Under the pieces are notes generated by a model. The model was not told where the DNA came from, made no database searches, and worked only from the letters and a program-made list of their open reading frames with translations. Source: Colwellia sp. 39_35_sub15_T18 (GTDB lineage Bacteria; Pseudomonadota; Gammaproteobacteria; Enterobacterales; Alteromonadaceae). From it: a DNA stretch of 64,000 nt. Below are positions 40,567 to 49,906 of this stretch, one piece after another; the stretch's first letter is position 1; every line of letters starts with the position of its first letter. A program made the position numbers and the translations under genes. The stretch lies in assembly GCA_002162675.1 (NCBI GenBank), contig MAAE01000007.1, positions 372,001 to 436,000 on the forward strand. Direction: 5' to 3'.

Positions 40567-41316
40567 ATGATCAAATTACATCAGCTTGACGGTTATATCC
40601 AAACAATTTTATTAGCCGAATACTCAGACAAGTTATTGTTGCTTGATGGTTGCAGTCGTGCCGATGTTTCGTTGCTCAAGCATTATATTACCGACACACT
40701 AAAGCGACCCTTAACAGATTTACACTTAGTGGTGGTGACCCACATGCATCCAGATCATGCTGGTGCCGCACACAAGTTAAGAAAAATATCGGGCTGTAAA
40801 ATCGCCAGCGCTAATGTTGCTGGGCAATGGTATCGCGGCTTCGAGGGTAAAATGATGCATATCATCGATATACTCTTAACCCGTTGGGTAGCAAATAAAA
40901 CACAACAAAAACAACGCTGGTTATGGTATTCAAGCAAACTATCACCAGACATCTTACTTAATGACGGAGACTTCTTACCTGGTTTTGAGGATTGGCAAGC
41001 ACTGGCAACTCAAGGACATACGGACAGAGATTTATCACTACATCATTTACCTAGCAACAGGGTTTACATTGCCGATTTAATTGTCACTACCCGCAAAGGC
41101 TTTATTCCACCCTTCCCGGTTTTTTATCCTGAGCGCTATCGCAAGTCAGTAAACAAAATAGCGAACTTAAACGCGGAGAGTATTATTCTTGCTCATGGCG
41201 GTGAAGTAAAATTAACAGCACAGCACTTTAAACAAGTATTAGCAAAAGCACCAACAAAGCCGATGACTCATTGGCGCGTAGTGAAAGCTAAGCTAAAGCA
41301 AGTATTCAGTAAGTAG
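40567..41316 (+). CDS. Metallo-beta-lactamase fold hydrolase
   Basis: 249 residues. The zinc motif H-x-H-x-D-H is in VVTHMHPDHAGAAHKL (near residue 60-66). Later ligands are His in TQGHTDRDLSLH and the Asp in VYIADLI, and a last His in IILAHGGEV. The N-terminus (LDGYIQTILLAEYSDKLLLLDG) resembles hydrolases of the glyoxalase II or lactonase type, but the family is broad. It follows rsmD by 12 bases and is probably cotranscribed. Substrate not predictable. Confidence 0.85.
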   Translation: MIKLHQLDGYIQTILLAEYSDKLLLLDGCSRADVSLLKHYITDTLKRPLTDLHLVVVTHMHPDHAGAAHKLRKISGCKIASANVAGQWYRGFEGKMMHIIDILLTRWVANKTQQKQRWLWYSSKLSPDILLNDGDFLPGFEDWQALATQGHTDRDLSLHHLPSNRVYIADLIVTTRKGFIPPFPVFYPERYRKSVNKIANLNAESIILAHGGEVKLTAQHFKQVLAKAPTKPMTHWRVVKAKLKQVFSK

Positions 41317-41367
41317 CGAGTTTTCAAGAAATGGTTCCCGCCGCCTTGAGCGCGAATAAATTCTCGC

Positions 41368-42939
41368 CTACCATTTAGGCTTCAATTTAAGATCATGGAA
41401 ATCAAAACTAAAGTCTGTCGCATGCGATACTGCTTTCATAGTTGCGTATTCAATACCACCGGCTTCATTTAGGTGAAAATTAATAAAAGCATCAGCTTCT
41501 AAGGTTCTATCTAACCAACGAACAATAAAAGTATTGTGTTGGTAATGTTCCAAATTGCCTTTTAGCTCAGGGGTATTACTAAACTGTAGATGAAGTTGGT
41601 TATTTCTGTAACTAATATCAATATCACCATACCAATCATCTTTGTAGGTTTGCGCATAAGCCTTTAACGTTAAAGAGTGACGAGAGTTTTTATCCACCAA
41701 ATCAGCCGCTTTCGCTAAGCGTTTTTGCTCTTTAGCTTGTCGATTTTGTTGTTTTTGATCATAGTAAGTCACCCAATTTTTTTCTGGTAACTCCAAATAT
41801 TCAGTAAGTATTTGATGATAAATAGCATTAAAGGCGTAACCCGATTGTTGATTGGTTAAAACCACCATGGCAAGATTTTCTTCGGGCACTAACACCACTT
41901 TAGAAACCATACCTAAAATACCACCACTATGATGAACGAGCTTAACGCCATGATAATCTTTTAAAAACCAACCTAAACCATACGCGGAAAAATGGGTTTT
42001 ATCTTGTTTTGTCGCCGCTTCTGCAACCGGTAATAATGTTCGTGCTTGCCACATAGCCCGGCTTTGCTCGGCTGAAAATAACTGAGCTGACTGAGCCGAG
42101 TTATGGTTATAAGCGCCATGATTTAACTGGGCTTTTAACCATAACGTCATATCATTTGCACTTGAGGCAACGGCACCAGCGGATGTGAACTTTTCTAAAA
42201 AATTACCACCGACAACATTAAGCTTGCCATCAAGCGGCACATGAGCTCGTGCAACATTAGTATTGCTGGTAGGGATCAGTGAAAAAGTTGGACGAGTGTT
42301 TTTCATGCCTAAAGGGGTAAAAATACGCGTTTGTATCGCCTCTTGCCATGACATGCCGGTAAGTTTAGCGACAATTTCACCGGCAATAACATACATCAAA
42401 TTATCGTAGGCAAATTCACTGCGAAAACTAGTCACTTGCGGTAGGTATTTTAGCCCTCTAATAATATCAGCATTGGTCAAAGTAGTTTGCGGCCAAATCA
42501 TCAAATCACCGGCACCAAGACCTAAGCCTGAATTATGGGACAGTAAGTCAATAAGAGTAAATTCACGGGTAACATAAGCGTCTGGCATTTGGAATTCAGG
42601 AATGATATCAATTATTTTAGTGCGCCAAGTAAGCTTGCCTTCATCCACTAAGCTAGCTAACAACGCTGCGGTCATCGCCTTCGTGTTCGACGCAATACCA
42701 AACAAGGTGTCAGGGGTTACTTTCGCGCTTTTACCCTGCTCAATAACACCAAAGCCTTTACTCATCACCACCTTGTTATCTTTAACAATGGCGACAGCAA
42801 CACCAGGTACTTGAAAGGTACTCATGACATGTTGAATTGCCGCTTCAATATTATTATTTTTATCACTAATACTTGTCGCTTGCACCATCAGTGGTAATGA
42901 AAAAACCACTAACGCTAACACTTTTGTTATCAAGTTCAT
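41368..42939 (-). CDS. Serine hydrolase, class C beta-lactamase family
   Basis: A 523-residue exported protein with signal peptide MNLITKVLALVVFSLPLMVQA. The nucleophile is in GIASNTKAMTAAL (S-x-x-K), the Tyr in FAYDNLMYVIAG (Y-x-N), and HHSGGIL stands for the K-S/T-G box. A C-terminal domain of about 130 residues (DUF3471-like, from about residue 390) follows the catalytic domain. Such proteins are mostly peptidases or esterases, not resistance enzymes. Role unknown. It converges with the MBL gene and precedes nothing obviously linked. Confidence 0.87.
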   Translation of the reverse strand: MNLITKVLALVVFSLPLMVQATSISDKNNNIEAAIQHVMSTFQVPGVAVAIVKDNKVVMSKGFGVIEQGKSAKVTPDTLFGIASNTKAMTAALLASLVDEGKLTWRTKIIDIIPEFQMPDAYVTREFTLIDLLSHNSGLGLGAGDLMIWPQTTLTNADIIRGLKYLPQVTSFRSEFAYDNLMYVIAGEIVAKLTGMSWQEAIQTRIFTPLGMKNTRPTFSLIPTSNTNVARAHVPLDGKLNVVGGNFLEKFTSAGAVASSANDMTLWLKAQLNHGAYNHNSAQSAQLFSAEQSRAMWQARTLLPVAEAATKQDKTHFSAYGLGWFLKDYHGVKLVHHSGGILGMVSKVVLVPEENLAMVVLTNQQSGYAFNAIYHQILTEYLELPEKNWVTYYDQKQQNRQAKEQKRLAKAADLVDKNSRHSLTLKAYAQTYKDDWYGDIDISYRNNQLHLQFSNTPELKGNLEHYQHNTFIVRWLDRTLEADAFINFHLNEAGGIEYATMKAVSHATDFSFDFHDLKLKPKW

Positions 42940-42984
42940 TGTTACTTCCTATTATTCTTGTCGAGCATTGTCGAGAAAACGTTA

Positions 42985-43647
42985 CTAAATTTCTATGCCT
43001 AAGTTCGACAAGCCTTCTGATAACACCATTTCTTTCGCTAGCTGACAGCTGCGTTTATTTTCTGCCGCTAATTTTAAAAAATCAAATAACTCATATTGAG
43101 TCGCTTTTTCCCATTCCATTAACGGGTGTGCATTTACTGATAAAGAATGAGCGGCTAAATTTTGAACTTCTACCGTTGTCTCTGCTGCTACTTTTTCAGT
43201 GTTAGCTTCATCTTCAATCAGCAACAACTCAACATAATAACTGACACTGTTATGAGATAACCTACTGATACTATTAATATCTTCATGGCTTTTATCGTTG
43301 CCGTTGCTTTGCATAAGCTGCCACAATGACATTAAGGCCATACAAACATCAAGTGCAGGAAAAACACCAAAAAAATCAAATTCTTGAGGATCAGGTGTTT
43401 GTTCTTCTAGCTTATTCAATTGCGCATTAGCATTGATTTTTGTGCTGTTATTTTTATCTAGCCACTGCCAAATAAGATCTAACTGATTACGTACTATGGC
43501 AAAGTCACCGAATTGAGCGGCATCAGCAAACATTTGATAATTAGGCAACATACGCTCGAGTAGCGCCGCCGAAAAAGCGATTTGTTGCCAGTGACTTAAT
43601 TTTTCAAAAGGAAGGTGTATAGCCAAGTTTTTCTCTTTTATAGACAT
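42985..43647 (-). CDS. DUF416 family protein (YjaG-like)
   Basis: 220 residues. The N-terminus has the family pattern LSHWQQIAFSAALLERMLPNYQMFADAA (about 17-44) and later FFGVFPALDVCMALMSLWQLM. The protein is all-helical, cytoplasmic and without catalytic motifs I recognise. DUF416 is widespread in gammaproteobacteria (E. coli YjaG) with unknown function. It is preceded on the same strand by a large coiled-coil gene. Confidence 0.82.
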   Translation of the reverse strand: MSIKEKNLAIHLPFEKLSHWQQIAFSAALLERMLPNYQMFADAAQFGDFAIVRNQLDLIWQWLDKNNSTKINANAQLNKLEEQTPDPQEFDFFGVFPALDVCMALMSLWQLMQSNGNDKSHEDINSISRLSHNSVSYYVELLLIEDEANTEKVAAETTVEVQNLAAHSLSVNAHPLMEWEKATQYELFDFLKLAAENKRSCQLAKEMVLSEGLSNLGIEI

Positions 43648-43735
43648 AACAAGCGATTATTATACTCAAAACTATCAAGCTTTTCTCGGTAAGTTAAGTA
43701 CGAATATCCTCTTTTAAAAAATAAGCCGTCTACGT

Positions 43736-45391
43736 TTAGCTATTTTGCGTTAATTGTTTTTGGGCGTATTCAAATTTCAAGCGGTATTCGGTGAGCTTAC
43801 TTTCTAAGTCATGAATTTGTTCCATAAATTGCTCTTTATGCTCATGATGTTGCGTGATCATCTCAGAATTTTCATCGCGTAAATATTTAATCGTTTCTCG
43901 AACTTGATCATTTTCTTTTTCTTGTTTTTCTCGATTAGCATCATAGCGATTAAGAGTATTTTCTTGCCCTTCTTGTGCTAACTTCACTTGTGATTTTAAT
44001 GAAGAGACTTCCTTTTGATATAGCTTAATATCCGCTTGCTCAGTCATGAGGTTATCCGCTAATTGTTGATTCTTAGCTGTCAGCTGCACCAAATGTTGCT
44101 CAACGGCTATTTGCTCTTGTTGAGATTGTTTATGCTGCAACGAAGATGATTTTTTATCCTCAAGTTGCTGCTGCTTCAACTTAGCTAGCGCCTCATTATT
44201 TTGCGTTATTTGTTGTTTATATTCTTGCGCTATTTTGACATGTTGTTTAACTTTATCTTCTAAAAGTCCTCGTTGCTCTTGCTCACTTACCATCATTTTT
44301 TTTTGCTCGCCAGTTTCATCTTGAAGTTGTTGCAACTGCTGAGTTAATTGGTTTGTTTTTTGTTCAATATCTTGATTTTTTTGGATAAGCTGTTGTTGGT
44401 GTTGCTCTTGAATATGCTCTAAATCACTTAATGAAACATCGAGCTGTTTAGTCAGTTCAACAATGTGGTTTTTCTGTTCGATTAAGGTATTAGTTTGTAG
44501 TTCGTCTGTTTGTTGCCAAGTTGTTGCTGCTTTTTGCAACTTACTATCACTGTTATCTCTTTGTCGTTCGACAATGTCTAAGCGCTCCATCAGACTTTGT
44601 TCTTGCTCTGCTAATACGGTTAAACTTTCACTAAGCGTAGCAACTTCTTGCTGCTGCTCTTGTTGTGTTTTTTCATGGTCGACTACTGTGCATTGTAATG
44701 CTTGTTCTAATTCACTAAATTGTGCCTGCTCTTGTTGTAATTGCGTTTGTTTGTCTGCCACTTCTTGCGCTAAATTATCGATAGTTTGTTGTAAATTTTG
44801 GCTTTGCTCATTAAGCTCGGTTTGTAGGGTTTGTTGCTCTGACTGTAATTTACTTTTCTCATCGGTCAGCGCCGTTTTAAGCACAGTATTTTCATGCTCT
44901 ATGCGCTCAATAGTTTCGGTAAAATTAATAGTGTTTTGGGCGAGCTCAACTTGAAAGTTTTGGGCACTTTCTTGTTGTTTCGTTAACTCATCAGCTAGCT
45001 GGCTCTGAAGTTGGCTATGTTTTTCTTCTAAGCGAGAAATTTTATCTGCCGAGTTGGCATCACGGGTTTTTAATTGCTTTTGGCTGGCTTTTTGTTTATT
45101 TTTTTCCTCATCAAACAAGGCAGCAAGCGAACTAACCTCTTGCTCTAACAAAGTGATTTTTTCGGAAAAATTTTTACTTTTTTCGGCTAATTCATCTTGA
45201 CTTGTTTGGTAATTGTTCTGCAAGGCAAGATAAGCAGGATCTTGCTCTACTGATGTTTTTTTATGAGCCCCTTTGGGCGTTGCCGCAGATATTAGCTGAG
45301 TTAGCTTTTCTTCTACCTGAATGTAGACATCACTTGCTAAGCTTTGAATTTGCTCTTCTACTTCCTTGGAAAGCTTATCTTTTTCAGCCAT
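43736..45391 (-). CDS. Large coiled-coil protein of unknown function
   Basis: 551 residues, Gln/Glu-rich coiled coil from about residue 60 to the end, with heptads throughout and no globular catalytic motif. The N-terminal 45 residues (KLSKEVEEQIQSLASDVYIQVEEKLTQLIS) are more distinctive and look like a short helical domain. No signal peptide or membrane helix. Such proteins may be structural, chromosome- or division-related; I cannot tell which. It does not have the ABC-type head motifs of SMC or RecN. It is located between SapC and DUF416. Confidence 0.7.
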   Translation of the reverse strand: MAEKDKLSKEVEEQIQSLASDVYIQVEEKLTQLISAATPKGAHKKTSVEQDPAYLALQNNYQTSQDELAEKSKNFSEKITLLEQEVSSLAALFDEEKNKQKASQKQLKTRDANSADKISRLEEKHSQLQSQLADELTKQQESAQNFQVELAQNTINFTETIERIEHENTVLKTALTDEKSKLQSEQQTLQTELNEQSQNLQQTIDNLAQEVADKQTQLQQEQAQFSELEQALQCTVVDHEKTQQEQQQEVATLSESLTVLAEQEQSLMERLDIVERQRDNSDSKLQKAATTWQQTDELQTNTLIEQKNHIVELTKQLDVSLSDLEHIQEQHQQQLIQKNQDIEQKTNQLTQQLQQLQDETGEQKKMMVSEQEQRGLLEDKVKQHVKIAQEYKQQITQNNEALAKLKQQQLEDKKSSSLQHKQSQQEQIAVEQHLVQLTAKNQQLADNLMTEQADIKLYQKEVSSLKSQVKLAQEGQENTLNRYDANREKQEKENDQVRETIKYLRDENSEMITQHHEHKEQFMEQIHDLESKLTEYRLKFEYAQKQLTQNS

Positions 45392-45484
45392 TATATTTCC
45401 ACAATCAAGTACTGGTAATAATTAAATTAGCACAAGAAAGCAGCTATCGAAATGTGCAATTGAATTTATTTGGCCTTAAATAAA

Positions 45485-45510
45485 AAAAAGGAGCTAAAAA
45501 GCTCCTTTTT
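45485..45510 (-). terminator. Rho-independent terminator after sapC-like gene
   Basis: AAAAAGGAGCT and AGCTCCTTTTT form an 11-bp stem with loop AAAA and T-runs on both sides. It is 21 bases downstream of the SapC stop and can also serve the other strand. Confidence 0.88.
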
Positions 45511-45530
45511 ATTAATATTAGTTATTAAAA

Positions 45531-46298
45531 CTACGCTTGTTGCGCTGCTTCTTTACCAACTGGAGCAATTTGTACACCAGTTACCTTAGTTTCAGATACT
45601 TGATTACGTAATTGAACTAAGCGATTAACCTGACTTAAAGAGCCTAGCATAGAGTAAATTGGCACAAACAAACCACGCTTATGGAAATCAATGACCTTTT
45701 CATCAGAAAGGTCTTTAACTTTATCTTCATTAATAGTGAAAATACCCACTAATTTTTTCTTTTCACCTGTGCTTAAGGCAACATTTAACTCAAGCTCTTG
45801 TAATAAATCATTTTCTTCTAATTCTTTAATGAAGTTTTCTGTCATTCTTTCATTGTCATATAAACGACCAAGCGCTTGTTGCACATTATCTAACACTTCT
45901 GACTCTTTACCGTCTTCTTCAAATAAAGCTAAATCTTTATCTTCACCAACAAATGGGCTGTCTAAATCAATACAAGCTGTTAAGGTGTTTTCTTTATCAG
46001 GATCCATCCCTAATGAGAAAGGCACCATGGCAATGCTTTGTGGTAATGATAGCGCAGTCCATTTTTCATCTTGAAAATATAAATTTTCGCCTGCCTCTAA
46101 ACCAAGCATAGCAACACTGCGGTAACGCTCTGAATCTGGGTTTTTAACTAATACCACCGGAAAACTGGCCGAGGCTTGGGCATATTCAGCAGCCGTAACA
46201 GGCACGATATGTTGTCCTGCCACGTGTGCTAAATCACGCGTTTTTGATAGTTTTAATTTTTGGTGTTGTTCTTTTCTCACTGGAGCGAAGTTGGCCAT
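45531..46298 (-). CDS. SapC family protein
   Basis: 255 residues. It has the family pattern: HIVPVTAAEYAQASASFPVVLVKNPDSERYRSVAMLGLEAGENLYF in the N-terminal part, and a helical C-terminal part with TENFIKELEENDLLQELEL. The name comes from a Campylobacter S-layer or antigen-related locus and does not define a reaction. The protein has no signal peptide and is likely cytoplasmic. A single transcription unit with a terminator of its own. Confidence 0.83.
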   Translation of the reverse strand: MANFAPVRKEQHQKLKLSKTRDLAHVAGQHIVPVTAAEYAQASASFPVVLVKNPDSERYRSVAMLGLEAGENLYFQDEKWTALSLPQSIAMVPFSLGMDPDKENTLTACIDLDSPFVGEDKDLALFEEDGKESEVLDNVQQALGRLYDNERMTENFIKELEENDLLQELELNVALSTGEKKKLVGIFTINEDKVKDLSDEKVIDFHKRGLFVPIYSMLGSLSQVNRLVQLRNQVSETKVTGVQIAPVGKEAAQQA

Positions 46299-46498
46299 GA
46301 TTGAATCTCTTTCCTTTCGTGCTACTATTTTGTTCTACTTGAACTTAAAGGCACATTTTTATAATAATGTAATTGAACGGGTGTTTTAATTACGCGTTAT
46401 ACTTTCTTGTAGTAAGTTATGGAGACAGCTGTTTTAGCTTTCAATGCTAAACTTAAAAATAATTGAAGTTTTTCTGCATAAACACTCAGGCTATTAAC

Positions 46499-46816
46499 AT
46501 GAGAATAAACATGAGAAGACAATTTTTACTTTATTTCATACTGTTAACGGTCTCATTCGCCAGCATTGCTAAACCAAAGTTTTTGGTTAAGCATCAGCGC
46601 AATGAACAAAATTTAGCTGAGATTCAAATAACCAACCAAACAACCAAGGCATTAATTTGTTATGTTGCCATTGATGGCCATAAAATAAGGTTTAGGTTGC
46701 AGCCAAGACAGCCATCAAAATGGTACCGGGCAACTGATGCAAGTTTCAATCACAAAAACTTTAGCACTTGGTGTGATTACTTATCTTTGCATCCACAATA
46801 TCAGTTACCGGTGTAA
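46499..46816 (+). CDS. Small exported protein of unknown function
   Basis: About 105 residues from the ATG at 46499 (or 101 from 46511). The signal peptide is MRRQFLLYFILLTVSFASIA, cut before KPKF. The mature part of about 80 residues has two Cys (ALICYV and STWCDYL), many Gln and Asn residues and a likely beta fold (LAEIQITNQTTKALICYVAIDG). No known domain recognised. It stands alone between the divergent SapC gene and the convergent SRPBCC gene. Confidence 0.6.
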   Translation: MRINMRRQFLLYFILLTVSFASIAKPKFLVKHQRNEQNLAEIQITNQTTKALICYVAIDGHKIRFRLQPRQPSKWYRATDASFNHKNFSTWCDYLSLHPQYQLPV

Positions 46817-46838
46817 TAACATTAGTGAGATGAGAAAA

Positions 46839-47345
46839 TTAGCGATTAAAAGCGCTAGCAAGCTCTTGTGGTGACGGCAGTTTATTGGCCACTAATTTTT
46901 CAGTCGCCGCATGGTACGCCAAACCGTTCAATAACTTTTTAGTGATACTTTTCATCATCGGCTTAACTAAAATAATGCCCATCAACCAGCCTAACGGCCC
47001 ACCTTTAACGACAAAGTCCATATCAATGGTGATATCACAGCTGTTTTCATCAATAACTTTTACGCTTGTTCCTGCCTTCATGCTTTTAAGAGGCATAGAA
47101 AATTCACTAATAACAACAGTAAAACTTTCTCCTTCTTGGTAGTCAATAATTTCTTCAACTACGCTACTACCGTCGTAAAAATTACATGTTCGCTTTGCAC
47201 CAGGGCCAAATACTTTCCCGTCCATGATAGGAGACTTTTCCACCGAAAAGTGCCATTTATCGACATGCCCCCAATCGGCTAACACCGCCCAAACTTTCTT
47301 GGCGGGAACATTAAACCTTTTTGTCACTTCAATATGATGTGCCAT
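46839..47345 (-). CDS. SRPBCC (START-like) family protein
   Basis: 168 residues. The START/Bet v1-type fold is visible as IEVTKRFNVPAKKVWAVLADWGHVDKWH, then a beta-rich middle (GAKRTCNFYDGSSVVEEIIDYQ), and a C-terminal helix MMKSITKKLLNGLAYHAATEKLV. These proteins bind hydrophobic ligands in a cavity; no catalytic signature. It is the last of three minus-strand genes with AraC and DUF1330, behind a tandem heptamer tract that lies 25 bases upstream of the start. Confidence 0.8.
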   Translation of the reverse strand: MAHHIEVTKRFNVPAKKVWAVLADWGHVDKWHFSVEKSPIMDGKVFGPGAKRTCNFYDGSSVVEEIIDYQEGESFTVVISEFSMPLKSMKAGTSVKVIDENSCDITIDMDFVVKGGPLGWLMGIILVKPMMKSITKKLLNGLAYHAATEKLVANKLPSPQELASAFNR

Positions 47346-47369
47346 AATGTTTTCCTCTATTTAAATTTA

Positions 47370-47402
47370 CTTTTAACTTTTAACTTTTAACTTTTAACTT
47401 TT
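47370..47402. repeat. Heptanucleotide tandem repeat (CTTTTAA, four units plus a part)
   Basis: Four perfect copies (47370-47397) followed by CTTTT. They are located between the stop of the AraC gene and the start of the SRPBCC gene. Confidence 0.9.
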
Positions 47403-47410
47403 TTGAAAAA

Positions 47411-48265
47411 TTAAGCTTTTTTGACCACGGGAATATACAAAAAAAGTATTTTTTCTGCGTCTGCTGGCTGAGTTCCCGGTGCATAAAGCTCAAAATCTGG
47501 TTTTTCAACATAGTCATAATTAGATTTAGGCAGCCAACTTCCCCAAATATATTTCAAGGTCTCAGGCAGAAACGAAATAGCGCCTTTATGTTGAAATACC
47601 GCATATAAATGCTCAGGAATAGTTCTCGCGATCATTCCCTCTGGCACGTGATCAAAATCAGCAACCTCAACCGAACAAATATAGCTAAAGCCCACATTAG
47701 TATCGCTTTCTTGGTACTCTTCATAAATCCCAAACGCGTCAGCACCCACTCGGTTTACTATCTGACTTACGTTAGGGCGAAAAGCTGACCATAATGTTTC
47801 TATGTCCAAATCTTCTTCTTGATAATGACGAGCAACACCAACCACCTTTATTTCAGAACGAGTGACTATTTCGGGCGCCATAACAAGTCGGTTTTGCAGG
47901 TGATGCAACATGTGTGGACTAAACTGATCTTTGTATATAAGCCTAAAGGGATCTGATTTTTCGCGATACTGCTCAGGCGTTAATTTAAAAAGTTGTTTAA
48001 AGGAACGTGTAAACGATGCATGAGATTCAAATTGACAATCTAGAGCAATGTTCAATATTGAACTTTCCCCTTTAGCTAAGCGCTCTGCCGCAATAGTAAG
48101 CCTTCTTTTTCGAAGGTACTCTTTAGGAGAATCGCCCACTAATGATCGAAATATTCGACAAAAATGATAGGTCGAATAATTAGATGCACTGGCGATATCG
48201 TGAATGTCGATGGGCTCATACATGTTTTTTTCAATGTAATTGATAATGTTGAAAATACGTTCCAT
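47411..48265 (-). CDS. AraC-family regulator with GyrI-like domain
   Basis: 284 residues. The N-terminal double helix-turn-helix (about 5-105) has IHDIASASNYSTYHFCRIFRSLVGDSPKEYLRKRRL and LDCQFESHASFTRSFKQLFKLTPEQYR. The C-terminal part (about 120-284) has a GyrI/effector-binding fold (VVGVARHYQEEDL, GIYEEYQESDTNVGFSYICSVEV, and the final LYIPVVKKA). The layout matches Rob- or TipA-like small-molecule responsive activators. It may control the neighbouring DUF1330 and SRPBCC genes. Ligand unknown. Confidence 0.87.
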   Translation of the reverse strand: MERIFNIINYIEKNMYEPIDIHDIASASNYSTYHFCRIFRSLVGDSPKEYLRKRRLTIAAERLAKGESSILNIALDCQFESHASFTRSFKQLFKLTPEQYREKSDPFRLIYKDQFSPHMLHHLQNRLVMAPEIVTRSEIKVVGVARHYQEEDLDIETLWSAFRPNVSQIVNRVGADAFGIYEEYQESDTNVGFSYICSVEVADFDHVPEGMIARTIPEHLYAVFQHKGAISFLPETLKYIWGSWLPKSNYDYVEKPDFELYAPGTQPADAEKILFLYIPVVKKA

Positions 48266-48278
48266 TGCTCCTCACTTA

Positions 48279-48587
48279 TTAAACTTGTTCGTTGCACACC
48301 AAGAATTTAATGTTTTTAAAAGCCTTATCTCTACTCGGAATCAGCAGTTGATAATCAGGGTCATTAACTAGTAAATCCTGAATGGCTTCACGGTTTGGAA
48401 AAGAAATTACCGCAATAGCCGCAGGCTTTTCTTCTGCTCCTATCGAAGCTTCCACGCTGTAACGTGCAATAGGAATACCACCATGTTTTTTCATCAACGT
48501 TGGCGCTTGCGAGCCATAGCTTTGTAGCTCTGCTTGGTTATCTGGGTTTGGGGTTGCTTCCACTATTAAGAATACTTGATTTTCCAC
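48279..48587 (-). CDS. DUF1330 family protein
   Basis: 102 residues with a ferredoxin-like dimeric alpha/beta barrel fold: FLIVEATPNPDNQAELQSYGSQAPTLMKKHGG in the first half, and AIAVISFPNREAIQDLLVNDPDYQ in the second. Family of unknown function, found as ligand-binding or stress-linked small proteins. It starts the minus-strand set DUF1330-AraC-SRPBCC and is 13 bases before the AraC gene. Confidence 0.82.
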   Translation of the reverse strand: MENQVFLIVEATPNPDNQAELQSYGSQAPTLMKKHGGIPIARYSVEASIGAEEKPAAIAVISFPNREAIQDLLVNDPDYQLLIPSRDKAFKNIKFLVCNEQV

Positions 48588-49022
48588 AATACACCTCTGC
48601 TATTAATATAAATTTTAATTGTCGGTTCACCTAGTGCGTACCGATAAAAGCTATTCTATCGTTTGCAATTAACGGCTACTTAGCATTTCTTGCTATTTTG
48701 CCAAAATACTCGCATAGCTTTTTCAAGTGTCTTGTTTTTATCAAAGCTGCGATGGCGGCCTGTCTATAAGAAGTGCTCGGTGTGTATGGCGATAGAGTGA
48801 TTTTAACCTTGAGTGGTAAATTTTTACCTTATAAATCATGGTGATCTTATTTGGTGCGACCATCTAATTATAATAGTGCAATTTTTAACAATAACCATAC
48901 AAAAACTAAGGTGAAAATAAATTAAACCTTACAGGTCAATGATTTACTTCACTGGCATTTTACTTGCTTTATCAGGTTAGCAATAAAATTAATTAACTTT
49001 ACTATTAAACAGGGAGATACTA
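48588..49022. other. 435-base intergenic control region
   Basis: It lies between the divergent DUF1330 gene and the formate/nitrite-type channel gene. The left half is unremarkable. The right half holds a TTGGTGC segment (48851-48857) resembling a half-site for NtrC, the sigma-54-type promoter at 48953-48967 and a ribosome site CAGGGAG before the ATG at 49023. No ORF is worth calling. Confidence 0.55.
48953..48968 (+). promoter_or_regulatory. Candidate sigma-54 promoter upstream of the FNT channel gene
   Basis: TGGCATTTTACTTGCT matches TGGCAC-N5-TTGCT with one change. Its second G (48955) and C (48967) are 12 bases apart, the correct -24/-12 spacing. It would start transcripts near 48979, 44 bases before the ATG. 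Confidence 0.65.
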
Positions 49023-49835
49023 ATGGCTTATATAGAACCAAGTGAATTTGTCACCAAGATGGTGGACTCGGGTGAACAAAAAGTTTACATGTCTACCAAA
49101 GATACGCTTATACGTGCCTTTATGGCGGGCGCTATTTTAGGTTTAGCGGCAATATTCGCTATTACGGTTGCAACCAAAACAGGTAGTCCTATTTTAGGTG
49201 CTTGCTTGTTTCCTGTCGGTTTTATCATGCTTTATTTGATGAAATTTGATCTACTAACAGGCGTATTTACGTTGGTACCATTAGCGTTAATTGATAAACG
49301 TCCTGGCGTAACCTTTGGTGGCGTAATGCGGAATTGGGGCCTCGTTTTTATCGGTAATTTTGGCGGAGCATTAACTACCGCCTTTTTTATGTCTTTTATA
49401 TTAACTTATGGTTACAGTACTGACGGTGGCGCAATAGCCGCTAAAGTAGCCAGTATTGGTGAATCTAGAACGTTAGGTTATCAAGAACACGGTATTGGTG
49501 GTTGGTTAACAATATTTATTCGTGGCATGTTATGTAACTGGATGGTATCAATGGGTGTTGTTGGCGCATTAATTTCAACATCAGCGGGCGCTAAAATGGC
49601 CGCAATGTGGATGCCGGTAATGTTATTCTTCTTCATGGGCTTTGAACATTCAATTGTAAACATGTTTTTATTCCCATTCTCAATGATCATGGGTGGTGAC
49701 TTCACTGTTTACGATTACTTAATATGGAATGAGATCCCCACGGTTTTAGGTAACCTTGCCGGTGGTTTATTCTTAGTTGGTTTACCACTATACCTAACGC
49801 ATGTTAAAACATCACCCAACAGAAAACTTGCTTAG
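49023..49835 (+). CDS. Formate/nitrite transporter family channel (FNT)
   Basis: A 270-residue, six-helix membrane channel. The N-terminus is MAYIEPSEFVTKMVDSGEQK. Features of FocA/NirC proteins include FMAGAILGLAAIFAI, GACLFPVGFIMLYLMKFDLLTGVFTLVPLALIDKRPG (first half-helix pore), NWGLVFIGNFGGA, and FIRGMLCNWMVSMGV and FFFMGFEHSIVNMFLFPFSMIMG (second). Formate, nitrite or hydrosulfide are possible substrates; nitrite is favoured by the sigma-54 promoter, which suggests nitrogen control. That is an inference. Ends with a strong terminator. Confidence 0.85.
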   Translation: MAYIEPSEFVTKMVDSGEQKVYMSTKDTLIRAFMAGAILGLAAIFAITVATKTGSPILGACLFPVGFIMLYLMKFDLLTGVFTLVPLALIDKRPGVTFGGVMRNWGLVFIGNFGGALTTAFFMSFILTYGYSTDGGAIAAKVASIGESRTLGYQEHGIGGWLTIFIRGMLCNWMVSMGVVGALISTSAGAKMAAMWMPVMLFFFMGFEHSIVNMFLFPFSMIMGGDFTVYDYLIWNEIPTVLGNLAGGLFLVGLPLYLTHVKTSPNRKLA

Positions 49836-49906
49836 TTCACGTTTTATCAATCGTTTATTTAAAAATAACATTGAATAAATAAGTGACATCAATGAAGATA
49901 AAAAGG

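Noticed and set aside
41368..42939. Antibiotic-resistance beta-lactamase.
   Set aside because: Class C fold with extra C-terminal domain is shared by many peptidases and esterases; nothing specific to AmpC was seen.
44463..44954. Plus-strand ORF with many Cys and Ser opposite the coiled-coil gene.
   Set aside because: Antisense of CAA/CAG-rich coding repeats; Cys/Ser bias is the expected complement.
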